Positions 27,502-36,179 of a stretch of DNA of 64,000 nucleotides are shown in pieces. The position numbers and the translations under genes were made by a program. The notes beneath the pieces are model-generated. The model made no database searches. It was not told the DNA's origin and saw only the letters and a program-made list of their open reading frames with translations. The stretch spans positions 186,001 through 250,000 of the forward strand of contig CAVPPH010000015.1 of NCBI GenBank assembly GCA_963707275.1. Reading direction: 5' to 3'. How positions within the stretch are numbered: the stretch's first letter is position 1; each line of letters opens with the position of its first letter. The DNA is from JACKBK01 sp963707275 (GTDB lineage: Bacteria > Chloroflexota > Anaerolineae > JAAEKA01).

Positions 27502-28471
27502 ATGTCTAACCCTGTAATTGTTGCCACCGGCCTCGGTCGCCGGTTTGGTGAGACCATCGCCGTCGATCAGCTTGAACTTCAGGTGCAGGCTGGCGAAGTG
27601 TTCGGTTTCCTGGGTCACAACGGCGCCGGCAAGACGACCACGATCCGTATGTTGAACGGCATCCTGACGCCGTCGACCGGCTCGGCGCGCGTGTTGGGCC
27701 TGGATCCGATGGCCAACGGGCCGCAACTGCGCGCCCGCACCGGCGTGCTCACCGAGACGCCATCGCTGGACGAGCGGCTGACTGGCCGCGACAACCTCAG
27801 CATCTATGCCGACCTCTATCGCGTGCCCAAGCCGGAGACCAAAGCGCGCGTCGATGAATTGCTCGCCGGCTTCGATCTGTACGATCGCGCTGACGACAAG
27901 GTCGGCGGCTACAGCAAAGGCATGAAGCAGCGACTGGCGCTGGCGCGTACGCTATTGCACAAACCGGAGATGCTCTTTCTGGACGAGCCAACCTCGGGTC
28001 TGGATCCGGTGGCAGCCCGCCAGGTGCACGACATGATCCTGCAAACGACGCGCCAAGAGGGGCACACCGTCTTCCTGTGTACCCACAATCTGGTGGAGGC
28101 GCAACGGTTGTGCGACCGCGTCGGCGTTATGGAGCACGGCCGGCTGGTCGCGCTGGGATCACCGCGCGAGCTGGCGCGACAACTGGTGACGAACCTGACC
28201 GTCGATTTCGAGGTCGATCTTGCGGCTGTGCCGGCGGCGCTGCAAGCGCTGGAAGGCGGAGGAACTCACCACCAGCGCCGGCCAGCAGAACGGCACGATC
28301 TCCGTGCGCGGCGCGGCGCGTGACGCGATACCCGAACTTGTCAGTCTGCTGGTGGCTGCGGGTGTTCGCATCTACGGCGTCACGCCGGAGGAGCCGACCC
28401 TGGAGGACGTCTACTTTGCGCTGCACGGCGAGCAGCCTGTTCAACGCAACCATGGCGAGGTGACCCAATGA
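27502..28471 (+). CDS. ABC transporter ATP-binding protein (frame interrupted)
   Basis: ATG 27502 opens MSNPVIVATGLGRRFGE. Walker A is GHNGAGKTTT, the signature is YSKGMKQR and Walker B is MLFLDEPTSGLDP, followed by the H-loop FLCTHN. This is the CcmA/DrrA-type ATPase of ABC-2 exporters. One surplus G near 28254 breaks the frame between ALQALE and AEELTTSAG. Joined, it is 322 residues and ends at 28471 in an ATGA overlap with the permease. It powers the membrane partner encoded next; the exported substrate is unknown. Confidence 0.88.
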
Positions 28472-29277
28472 ACTGGCGCGCGATTCAGGCGCTGATGCGC
28501 AAAGACCTCAAAGTAGTCGTGCAGAACAAAGGCGTTGTTCTGCCGATCGTGCTGTTGCCGCTGATTCTGTTCATCGCGATTCCCGCTTTGGTGCTCTTCA
28601 TTCCATCGTCGATGGCGGGCACCAATCAGGACATGGCCGAACTGTTGAACCTGGTTGCGCCGGGGATGCGGGATCAACTGGTCGGCCTGACGCCGGATCA
28701 GGCCGGGGTTGTCTTCTTTCTGGTCTACATGATGGCGCCGTTGTTTCTGATCGTGCCGCTCATGGTGTCCAACGTGATCGCGGCTGACAGCTTTGTCGGC
28801 GAGCGCGAGCGCAAGACGCTGGAGGCGCTGCTCTACACGCCAACCACTGACGGCGAGCTGTTGACAGGCAAAATTCTGTCGGCGCTGGTGCCGGCCCTGA
28901 TCGTCTCGTGGGTCGGCTATCTGATCTACACTGTCACGGCTGATCTGGCCACCGCGCAGATGATGGGGCGAGCGTTGTTCCCGAACCCACTCTGGAACGT
29001 CATCGCGTTCTGGGTCGCGCCGGCCGCCGCAGGCCTGGGGCTGACCAGCATGATGCTGGTGTCAGTGCGCGCCAAGACGTTTCAGGACGCGTACCAAACC
29101 GGCTCGCTGGTGGTGCTGCCGATCGTGCTGCTGTTGATCGGGCAGATCACTGGTATCCTGTACTTCAACATCTGGCTGGCGCTGGCGCTGGGCCTGGTGC
29201 TGTGGATCATCGACGCCGTGCTGTTATTCTACGGACGCCAGACCTTCCACCGCAGCGAACTGATCGCTCGCCTGTAG
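28468..29277 (+). CDS. ABC-2 type transporter permease
   Basis: A 269-residue polytopic membrane protein with about six helices and a large loop between helices 1 and 2. The segment FVGERERKTLEALLYTPTTDGELLTGK is the typical cytosolic coupling region of ABC-2 permeases such as those of the NatB type. Four-base overlap with the ATPase gene indicates translational coupling. One permease gene only is present, so it probably acts as a homodimer. Substrate unknown. Confidence 0.87.
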   Translation: MNWRAIQALMRKDLKVVVQNKGVVLPIVLLPLILFIAIPALVLFIPSSMAGTNQDMAELLNLVAPGMRDQLVGLTPDQAGVVFFLVYMMAPLFLIVPLMVSNVIAADSFVGERERKTLEALLYTPTTDGELLTGKILSALVPALIVSWVGYLIYTVTADLATAQMMGRALFPNPLWNVIAFWVAPAAAGLGLTSMMLVSVRAKTFQDAYQTGSLVVLPIVLLLIGQITGILYFNIWLALALGLVLWIIDAVLLFYGRQTFHRSELIARL

Positions 29278-29319
29278 CGCGGGCAGGACACGTCGGGACC
29301 GAGCTGGGGCGACGAGGAC

Positions 29320-29715
29320 ATGGACGGCCTGTTGGCCGCGATGGCCGATTGGAGCCGCGGCGCGTTCCTCGAACAGGGGGCGGCGGCCCTGTGCGAACCG
29401 CGGCTGCTGGCCGATCCCCGCTACGGCAGCGCTGTGCTGAACATTCTCGACGCGATTACGGCTTCGATACTATCTGTCGAGGCGCGCAGGGATCCGGACT
29501 TTCGCGTCTTGCGCCAAGCACTGGGCTACTGCTGGAGCGTCGCCGTGGCTGCGTTGCCGGAGCAGGGCAAGGCTGCCATGGAACGCTGGTGTGTCTCCAA
29601 CGACCCGGACATACGCTGGATCATGCGCGAAAACCTGCGCAAGAGATGTTTGCAGAGAATGGACAACTCGTGGACGGCGCAGCAACGGCACGCGCTGAAT
29701 AGCGACGCCAACTAG
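29320..29715 (+). CDS. Small helical protein, possible C-terminal remnant of a HEAT-like protein
   Basis: 131 residues from ATG 29320; no ribosome binding site is evident. The reading frame is open from directly behind the permease stop, in the same frame. It is helical throughout. The last third (ALGYCWSVAVAALP, then DIRWIMRENLRK) looks like the end of HEAT or armadillo-type repeat proteins. It may be a truncated remnant whose N-terminal part has been lost, or a genuine small protein. I cannot assign a function. Confidence 0.45.
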   Translation: MDGLLAAMADWSRGAFLEQGAAALCEPRLLADPRYGSAVLNILDAITASILSVEARRDPDFRVLRQALGYCWSVAVAALPEQGKAAMERWCVSNDPDIRWIMRENLRKRCLQRMDNSWTAQQRHALNSDAN

Positions 29716-29817
29716 CTTTCCAAATTTAGCGCTCCCGCCCGTTGCTGGTATACTTGTGCCCATCAATTCTCAGTTATTGCGCAGCGGCGCGGACAACACA
29801 CAAGCGGAGTTAACAGC

Positions 29818-30360
29818 ATGAAGACGATATTTGGTCTGTTCGACCAGAAAGAACAAGCCGAGGCAGTGGCGGAGTTTGCCCGCCGCTCCAACATCAGCGA
29901 CGAACATGTCAAGGTGCTTGACAGCGGAATGCCCGCCCACGACCTCGTCGAGCCGTCGTCCCGGCCTCAGACCTGGAAGGGCATTCGCGGCTTCGTGATT
30001 CTGGGCACGTTGATCTTTGCGGTCTTCGGTGCCTTCGCTGCCGTCGGCTCGGTCACCAGCACCAGCGCGCCAGTCAGCTTCGCCATCCAGGTATTCCTCG
30101 TTTTTGTCATCATTGGCTTCCTGTCCGGCGTGGGACTGGGATTCGTCAAGGGGCGCTCCGACGGCGAAGAGGAAATCCAGCACTTTCGTGAGGAATTCGA
30201 GCACGGCGCCGCAATGGTCGTCATCGAGGCGGACAAGCATGTCGAGGGTTTCGAGGAGGAAATGCGACGCCAGGGCGGCAAGATGATCCACGTCTGCAAG
30301 CAAGGCCGGCCGATGCCAGACATGACGGGTCAGGACTTGCTGGTCAGCGCGGCTCATTAG
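29818..30360 (+). CDS. Two-helix membrane protein, general stress protein-like
   Basis: A 180-residue protein. The N-terminal 60 residues (IFGLFDQKEQAEAVAEFARR) resemble the small soluble domain of general-stress proteins of the 17M type. Two adjacent transmembrane helices follow (about 60-80 and 84-104) with a Gly-rich hairpin, then a charged C-terminal half (about 110-165) that mimics the first domain. GGAG lies ten bases before the start. It is a single gene followed by the convergent EcfT gene. Role unknown; stress relation is by resemblance only. Confidence 0.6.
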   Translation: MKTIFGLFDQKEQAEAVAEFARRSNISDEHVKVLDSGMPAHDLVEPSSRPQTWKGIRGFVILGTLIFAVFGAFAAVGSVTSTSAPVSFAIQVFLVFVIIGFLSGVGLGFVKGRSDGEEEIQHFREEFEHGAAMVVIEADKHVEGFEEEMRRQGGKMIHVCKQGRPMPDMTGQDLLVSAAH

Positions 30361-30424
30361 TCAGTTTGCCACGCTCGCGTAAACCGGACCAGAGGAAGCA
30401 TTTCAACGGATCGTTGCGGCGCCA

Positions 30425-31538
30425 TCAGGCGCGCGGCGATCCGTTTGCTTTACGGGTTGTGAGGGCGCTTATCAGCGCGGGCATGGCGAGACCTAATGTG
30501 CCCAGCGCGATCAGCGGGTTCACCGCAGGAATACTCAGTCGGGGATATGGGGTATAGGCCAGGCTGATTTGATCGACGCCCGGCAGCGGCAGGAGATAGA
30601 GCGCCGCCACCAGCAGCGAACTGGCCACCACAATCCAGCCTGCTGTGGTCCAGGGCTGCGGGCGGTAGCTGGTACGCTTGACGCCGCGGCCTTGCAGCCA
30701 CAGCGCAACAATGACGCTCAGCCCACCTGCCGCGATCAACGCTGTGCCCAGCGCTCCCTTGCCGAGCAGGTTAGCCGCCACACCGCCCGCCAGCAGGATT
30801 AACCCGAAGACCACCAGTCCGCGGGATACATCGCCGGACCGAAATGGCCGCGCGCCATTGCCAGGCGACCCGGCGTTGCCGAAGCCGCGCGCTGTCATCG
30901 CCTCGGCCAGTTGCATGGCGCGTTCCAGCCCGCTGACCAGCAGCGGCAGGGCCAGCGGCAGCCAGTCGCGTACGCCGCGCACCTGATGGCCGCGCAGCCG
31001 CTGCGCCTCGCGGATCAGCTGAAACTGCGCCATCGTGGTCGGCACATAGGCCACAGCCACCGACAACACCACGCCTACGGGATAGAGCGCGCGGGATCAG
31101 CCGGATCAACGCGTAGGTCGGCGTCGCCTGGTAGAGCGCCAGGAACGCGGCGAACATCGCCGTCAGCACCAGCCCGTTGAGCGCGCCGTAAACGACGGCT
31201 TCCAGCGTCACTGCGCCGCCGATCAACGGAATCGAAGCCGGCAAGGTGAAGAGCACTGTTTGGCCGAAGTGCGACATCAGCGCGTTGAAAGCTGCCGACA
31301 GCGTGATCACGATGAGACCGAAACGCCATGGCGACAGGGGGAGTGGTGGCGAGAAAGCCAGCGCGCGGCCGGCGCGCAGCGTAGCCGCAATGCAGAGGAG
31401 AATGATGGCCAGGTAGACAGGGTTACGGGTGCTGAGCAGCGCCGCCACCGTTGCCAGCAGCCATACGACCCACGCCAGCGGATGGATGACAGGGCCGCGC
31501 CGCGTGTCTCTCCTGCGACCGGCCACGCGCTGCGTCAT
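30425..31538 (-). CDS. ecfT: ECF transporter transmembrane component T, EcfT (frame interrupted)
   Basis: Starts at ATG 31538, four bases after the S-component stop. The N-terminal half has four to five helices, including the family segment GPVIHPLAWVVWLLATVAAL. The frame breaks near 31092, where one surplus C (ATCCCGCGC for ATCCGCGC) separates YALIR from ALYPVGVVLSVA. The second half carries the two coupling helices, with RLRGHQVRG and EAMTARGFG matching the Arg-Gly motifs that contact the ATPases. Joined, it is 370 residues. EcfT links the S component to EcfA ATPases in energy-coupling-factor vitamin importers. No EcfA gene lies in the window. Confidence 0.85.
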
Positions 31539-31542
31539 TGGT

Positions 31543-33285
31543 TTAGCTCTGGCCAGAGGTTGGTTGCAGCGGGCCTGGAGCAGGCACACCACGCGGGCGC
31601 ACCGGTTGCGGCGGCAGGGCTGCCTCAGGCTGGTACTCGTAGGTGAAGCGCTGGCCGAAGCGGCGCAGCGCGCGCAGGCTGGCAGCGCCAAACACCAGCA
31701 TGAGGCCGACGTTACCCACCAGCCGCAACGCGTCCCAGATCAGCGAGGTTGCCACGTAGTAGGTCAGGTAACGTCCCACCGTCTCGTTTAGCGAGACTCC
31801 GGCCTGCCAGTACTGGTCCGCCGGGCCGGCCAGGAATGGCCAGAACCACAGGTTCATGATCACGCCGAAGAGCAGCCCCCAGACGCCCGCAAACGCGGCC
31901 AGCACGACGACCTCGCGGCGCGATCCTGCTCGCCCGCCGGCCAGCCGGACCAGCGGCCGCGCCAGCGGCGCTGACAGACCGACCCAGCCGGCCGCGAACA
32001 TCTGCGCCGGCAGCCAGGGTCCGACGCCGCCGGTGAACACCCCCGACACCAGCATGGTCAGCGCGCCCATCAGAAACCCGAAGCGTCCGCCGAAGACATA
32101 GCCGGTCAGGATGATCAGCACGAAGACCGGGCTGAAGCCACCCGGCCCGGGGATGCCGACCTCCACGAAACGCAGCACCGAGTTGATGGCCACCAGCACG
32201 CCCAGCAGCGCGATCAGCTTGGCGCTGACGGCCTGGCCCTGGATTTCCAGCAGCAGGCCGGCAAAGCAAACGGCCAGCAACACCAGCATCAGTCCCGGCC
32301 CGTTGAGCGAGGCCGGCTGCCCGCTGATCGGACGGATCGCCGCCGCCAGGAAGGGGTAGAGCAGCGCCGCGACGCCGATGACCGCGCTCAGCCCGTAGAC
32401 CAGCGCGCTGATCAGCGACGAATTGCGCTGGGTGGTCGAAGGATTGCGCGTTGAGAGCGACTGGTCGGAAGCGGTGTCACGGGTCGCGGCCCGCATGCCT
32501 GCCGCTCCCGCGCCCAGCACCACCAGCACCCCGGCAAACAGGGCGATGCCCGCCGGATTGCTCTCGTCCGCGGGCGTGCTGGCCTCCGCGGTGATCGCGG
32601 GCTGGGCGGGCTGCGGCAGATCCAGCGGCGCGGCGGGCGACTCCTGTGAGATCGACGCGGCGCCGGCTGCCAGCATGTCGTCAGGAACAGGTGTAAAGAG
32701 CGGCCCGCTGCCGGCTGCGCAGATCTCATCCAGCGTCATCAGCGGCGGCTCGATGCCGTCCGCGCCTTCGCCCTCGCCCCACGACCAGCCGTCGATGTCG
32801 CCAGCGTGCAGCACACGCAGGCTCGCGCCGATGGTGGCGTACACCCACTGCGGGCCATCCGCGAGGGATGGATCGTCGCTCAGATGATAGTACTGCCAGT
32901 AGACGCACGACGCGCCGCCCTTGCACTGGCACCAGCAGGCCTCGTCGGGATAGCCGCAGCCCTGTGCGTCGATCTCGCAAACCGTGCCGCCCAGCGCTGT
33001 GTACTCGATCACCGGCTGCAAGCCGGCCGAGTCCAGCAGTTCCTCGCCGGTTGCTTCACCGTCCGGGCCAAGATCGACACAGGCCGTTTGCACCGTCCCG
33101 TCGCCGAATCGCACCACCAACCCCGCGCGGTTGGGCGGCGCTGGCTCAGCCGACACAGCGCCAACAGTTGCCAGCAGCACAATCGCCGGCAGCGCAAGCG
33201 CCAGAATTGCGCGCGGCAACAGACCGGCGCTCGGATGTCGGCGCGCTGGGGTCCTGTGTGCTGGGTACTTGTGACTGCTTTTCAT
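31543..33285 (-). CDS. ECF transporter S component fused to an extracellular transcobalamin-type domain
   Basis: A 580-residue protein from ATG 33285. A signal anchor (about 21-46) is followed by an extracellular domain (56-170) with six Cys in a cluster (103-127: CEIDAQGCG, then CWCQCKGGASC), a WQYYHL strand and the closing GDIDGWSWGEG. A Pro/Ala-rich linker (205-245) contains a helix (246-266). The C-terminal 290-545 is a six-to-seven-helix membrane domain of ECF S-component type (FSPVFVLIILTGYVFGGRFGF). The extracellular domain is homologous in layout to residues 98-202 of the upstream secreted protein. A B12 riboswitch precedes the operon, so the predicted substrate is cobalamin or a precursor. 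Confidence 0.78.
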   Translation of the reverse strand: MKSSHKYPAHRTPARRHPSAGLLPRAILALALPAIVLLATVGAVSAEPAPPNRAGLVVRFGDGTVQTACVDLGPDGEATGEELLDSAGLQPVIEYTALGGTVCEIDAQGCGYPDEACWCQCKGGASCVYWQYYHLSDDPSLADGPQWVYATIGASLRVLHAGDIDGWSWGEGEGADGIEPPLMTLDEICAAGSGPLFTPVPDDMLAAGAASISQESPAAPLDLPQPAQPAITAEASTPADESNPAGIALFAGVLVVLGAGAAGMRAATRDTASDQSLSTRNPSTTQRNSSLISALVYGLSAVIGVAALLYPFLAAAIRPISGQPASLNGPGLMLVLLAVCFAGLLLEIQGQAVSAKLIALLGVLVAINSVLRFVEVGIPGPGGFSPVFVLIILTGYVFGGRFGFLMGALTMLVSGVFTGGVGPWLPAQMFAAGWVGLSAPLARPLVRLAGGRAGSRREVVVLAAFAGVWGLLFGVIMNLWFWPFLAGPADQYWQAGVSLNETVGRYLTYYVATSLIWDALRLVGNVGLMLVFGAASLRALRRFGQRFTYEYQPEAALPPQPVRPRGVPAPGPLQPTSGQS

Positions 33286-33375
33286 GAGACGTATGTTTGA
33301 AGCCGGTGATCGCACCGAGTCTCGACAGGATTGAAACGAGGTGCCGCACACCAGTTCCAAATCCTGCAAATCCTG

Positions 33376-35868
33376 TTAATCCTGCCGATTTGATGCCGCG
33401 CAGGCCGGTCCGCCGGTGGTGTACGCAGCCCACGGATAGTTCTCAGCGCACAGGCTTTGGCGACCCGCCTCTACCAATCGTTGCGTGCGGACGTGCTGCC
33501 GGGCCAGCGCACCGTAGGATTTGGCGAGGATTCCGGGCAGCGCCTGGTAGGTCGAGAACGGATCGTTGGCGCCGGAGAAGCCGGCGAACCCGCCGTCGGG
33601 ACTTTGCAGCGCGAGCAGCGCATCCAGCGGCGACGCGTCGACGAGACGGCTGACGCCTTCAGTGCCAGAGATGACGCCGCTCCACTGCGGGCTGTCCGGC
33701 GACAGGCCAAAGGCCGCCAGCGCCTGCAATGCCAGCCCGGTGGAACTGGCGCTGGTCGCGCCGTCATAGCCGGCGAACCCGCCGTCGCCGGTCTGAACAC
33801 TGCGCAACCAGGCCAGCGCGGCCTGCACCGTCGGGGCATCGGCTGCACGTCGCGCGGCTGCCAGCGCCTGCAACGCCAGCGCGGTGCTGTCAACATCGGG
33901 AGCGGCGGACGCTTCGAAGCCCCAGCCGCCGCTCCCGGCTTGCATGGCTTCAAGCGCTTCGGTGGCGCTGACCGGGACTGTCTGGTCCGCAGCCAGCAGG
34001 CCCAGCATCGCCCACGACTGGTCCCAGACCGAGTTGCCCGCGCCGAACTGCCCGCTGGTGATGGCGTAGGTCGCGCTGATCGCCTGTGTCAGATCGACGC
34101 CGCCGAAGTCGCGTGGATCCTGGCCGGCGGCGGCCACGGCCAGCGCCAGCTTGCCGGCCGCGCTGGCGCCTTGTGCGGCGTAGTCCGGCGCTTCAGCGGC
34201 CAGATAGTCCAGCGCGCTGACGCCTTTGCTGCGATAGTTGGCCGGGTTGCGGCCGGCGGCGGCGATGGCCAGCAGCGCATCGGCGGTCGCGCCCGGGTTG
34301 AAGCCGGCGAAGCTGCCGTCAGGCTGCTGCTGTGCCGCGATCCAGGCCAACGCCTCGCGTTTCGCCACCGCCTGGCTGTGGACGAGCAGCGTCTTACCCA
34401 GCAGCGCCGGGATGACCTGGCGGGTGGCGAAGTCGTTGGCCGGCGGCGTCGTGAAGGCGAAACCGCCCTCGGCGGTCTGCTGGCTCAGCAGGTAGCTGAT
34501 GGGCGTCGTGGCGCTCACCGTCGTAGTCCATTCTGCGCCCAGCGGGTCCTGACCGGCTGCCAGAATCGCCTGGACGACGAAGGCGGTGGAGTTGCTGTTG
34601 CTGCTCGTGTCTGTCCTGGAGGTCGGCAGGTAGGGGAAGCCGCCGTCGTCGTTCTGTACTGACTGAATGTAAGTCAGACCACTGATCACCGCGGACGATG
34701 TGACCGGCTCGCCCGCGGCCAGCAGCGCCTGGACGGCCAGCGCGCTGGTGTCTACGTCGCTTTCGCTGGTCGCCGTCCATCCCCAGCCGCCATCTTCGTT
34801 CATTCGCTGAACAAGGAGCGCCGTGGCGGTCACCGGCACCGTCTGGCCTGCCGCCCGCCAGCCCAGCATGTTGAACGTCTGGTCCCAGTTGGACTCGCCG
34901 AACGCGCCGGTGGTGGGCGAGTAGACCTGGCTCATGCTGACCACCAGGTTCTGGCCGGCGAAGGAACGCGGATCGAGGCCGGCCGCGGCTACCATCAACG
35001 CCAGCTTGCCGGCCGAGGCGCGGCTTTCGTCGCGCGTGGCGAAGATGCCGGCTTGCTTGCGCAGATAATCCCAGGGCGACTTGTCGTTTGCGCCGCGCCA
35101 GCGGGTTAAGTTCTCGCCTGCAGCCGCGCCGGCCATCACTGTGTCCAGGGTTGCGCCCGCGTTGCCGCCGAAGCTGCCGTCAGCCGCCTGCAGGCCGCGC
35201 AGCCAGGCCAGACCGGCCCGCGCTGCCAGTTCCTCGCGCGTGAGCAGCGACGGCGTCGCGTCGAACGGTCCCCAGTACCACCCGTCCACGTCGCCTGGTT
35301 TGACGGTCGAATCAGCGGCGCCGACCTGCGAGGCGACCCACTGGCCGCCTTGCAGCCGGAACAGCCCCCAGTATTGATTCGGGTCGCAGAAACAGTTGTC
35401 CAGCGAGCAGCCGAGCTTGTCGATCGCGCAGACCGCCGCGCCGAAATCGAAATCGGCGATGCCCGCATCGATGCCGCTCAGCCGCAGGGCCTCCAGGCTG
35501 CTGATCGTCGGTGACACAAACGTCACCCGCCGCACTTCCACCCGCCCGTCGCCAAAATCCACTACCACATCCGCGTAGTTGGTGTTCTCCTGCAATCGCT
35601 CCCTCTCCCCTTGGGAGAGGGCCGGGGTGAGGGGTGGCGCGGCCACAGCAGTCAACGCCCCCTGCAGCACAACCATCAATCCCAGCGCCAGACCGAACGC
35701 CAACAGCGCCATGCGCAACGCGCGCCGGTGTTGTGGCCCAAAATATGATTGTGATTTGATTACCCTATCCGAATCAAATCGCCCGACGTGATACGCCGGG
35801 CGAGAGATGTCGTGGGTCGAAGTGTGGGCCTGATCAAGAGACTGGCCCTCAGGTGTCGAACTAGGCAT
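33376..35868 (-). CDS. Secreted transcobalamin-like protein: beta domain plus two alpha/alpha-toroid domains
   Basis: An 830-residue protein. AAAGGAGG about eight bases before ATG 35868 fixes the start. A helix (50-77) anchors or exports it. Next come a beta domain (98-202; DFGDGRVEV, Cys 147, 154, 159, 161, GDVDGWYWG) and two tandem helical toroids (about 209-520 and 525-795). The toroids are made of prenyltransferase/squalene-cyclase-type repeats (DGGWGW, DGGFPY, DGGFAGY). Transcobalamin and intrinsic factor combine the same two folds, an alpha/alpha barrel and a beta domain, around cobalamin. It lies directly behind a cobalamin riboswitch and ahead of an ECF S component. I infer an extracellular B12-binding protein; carbohydrate or peptide binding cannot be excluded. 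Confidence 0.72.
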   Translation of the reverse strand: MPSSTPEGQSLDQAHTSTHDISRPAYHVGRFDSDRVIKSQSYFGPQHRRALRMALLAFGLALGLMVVLQGALTAVAAPPLTPALSQGERERLQENTNYADVVVDFGDGRVEVRRVTFVSPTISSLEALRLSGIDAGIADFDFGAAVCAIDKLGCSLDNCFCDPNQYWGLFRLQGGQWVASQVGAADSTVKPGDVDGWYWGPFDATPSLLTREELAARAGLAWLRGLQAADGSFGGNAGATLDTVMAGAAAGENLTRWRGANDKSPWDYLRKQAGIFATRDESRASAGKLALMVAAAGLDPRSFAGQNLVVSMSQVYSPTTGAFGESNWDQTFNMLGWRAAGQTVPVTATALLVQRMNEDGGWGWTATSESDVDTSALAVQALLAAGEPVTSSAVISGLTYIQSVQNDDGGFPYLPTSRTDTSSNSNSTAFVVQAILAAGQDPLGAEWTTTVSATTPISYLLSQQTAEGGFAFTTPPANDFATRQVIPALLGKTLLVHSQAVAKREALAWIAAQQQPDGSFAGFNPGATADALLAIAAAGRNPANYRSKGVSALDYLAAEAPDYAAQGASAAGKLALAVAAAGQDPRDFGGVDLTQAISATYAITSGQFGAGNSVWDQSWAMLGLLAADQTVPVSATEALEAMQAGSGGWGFEASAAPDVDSTALALQALAAARRAADAPTVQAALAWLRSVQTGDGGFAGYDGATSASSTGLALQALAAFGLSPDSPQWSGVISGTEGVSRLVDASPLDALLALQSPDGGFAGFSGANDPFSTYQALPGILAKSYGALARQHVRTQRLVEAGRQSLCAENYPWAAYTTGGPACAASNRQD
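35601..35634. repeat. CCCTCTCCCC-type palindromic repeat inside a coding sequence, copy 2
   Basis: The same repeat as at 7831-7864, but here read in frame on the minus strand as LTPALSQGERER (residues about 80-91 of the 830-residue protein). This is the short linker between membrane helix and beta domain. Confidence 0.75.
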
Positions 35869-35904
35869 AATCCGCCCTCCTTTACGTCGAAGGTTTCAGC
35901 GGAC

Positions 35905-36116
35905 CAGCAGTGGAGGTCGTCCTGGCTCTTGGAGGAGTAACAGGTTGCAGGTCGCAGGTTGCAGGTATCGATCGACTTCGCGTGATCCTTGCCACTTGCC
36001 ACTTGCCACTTGCCACAACTGCCAATTACAGTTGCGCGACAGCGCCGGACTCTCACCGGCTTCGCCCAAATTTTGTGAATCTGTACCCCGGCATCCGGGC
36101 CTGGGGTACCACTGCA
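35905..36116 (-). promoter_or_regulatory. Cobalamin (B12) riboswitch
   Basis: On the minus strand the B12 box lies at about 36064-36026: GCCGGTGAGAGTCCGGCGCT followed by GTCGCGCAACTGTAA. This matches the conserved core of cobalamin riboswitches. The 3' part GAGCCAGGACGACCTCC matches the usual closing segment, and the outer arms GCAGTGG (36115-36109) and CCACTGC (35913-35907) pair as the P1 stem. Cobalamin riboswitches usually shut down B12 uptake or synthesis genes when the vitamin is plentiful. The TCCGC/GCGGA pair spanning 35903-35871 could sequester the initiation region, implying translational control. I see no T-run terminator. Confidence 0.92.
35943..36015. repeat. Two heptamer tandem arrays within the riboswitch
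   Basis: Three units of the type GGTTGCA occupy 35943-35966 (the middle one is GGTCGCA), and four CTTGCCA units occupy 35988-36015. Both have a strict 7-bp period and sit in the variable peripheral part of the riboswitch between the B12 box and the 3' core. Confidence 0.8.
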
Positions 36117-36150
36117 CGGCCAACTATTTTGTTGTTAACGCTACCAGCCG

Positions 36151-36179
36151 ACTATAGCATAAGCCCGGTTGCCTGTCAA
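36151..36179 (-). promoter_or_regulatory. Promoter of the B12-uptake operon
   Basis: On the minus strand TTGACA (36179-36174) and TATAGT (36156-36151) are separated by 17 bp. The transcript would begin around 36144, about 30 bases ahead of the riboswitch P1 stem. Confidence 0.75.

Noticed and set aside
35943..36015. A CRISPR array
   Set aside because: The units are 7 bp without spacers and lie in a riboswitch; no cas genes are present in the window.
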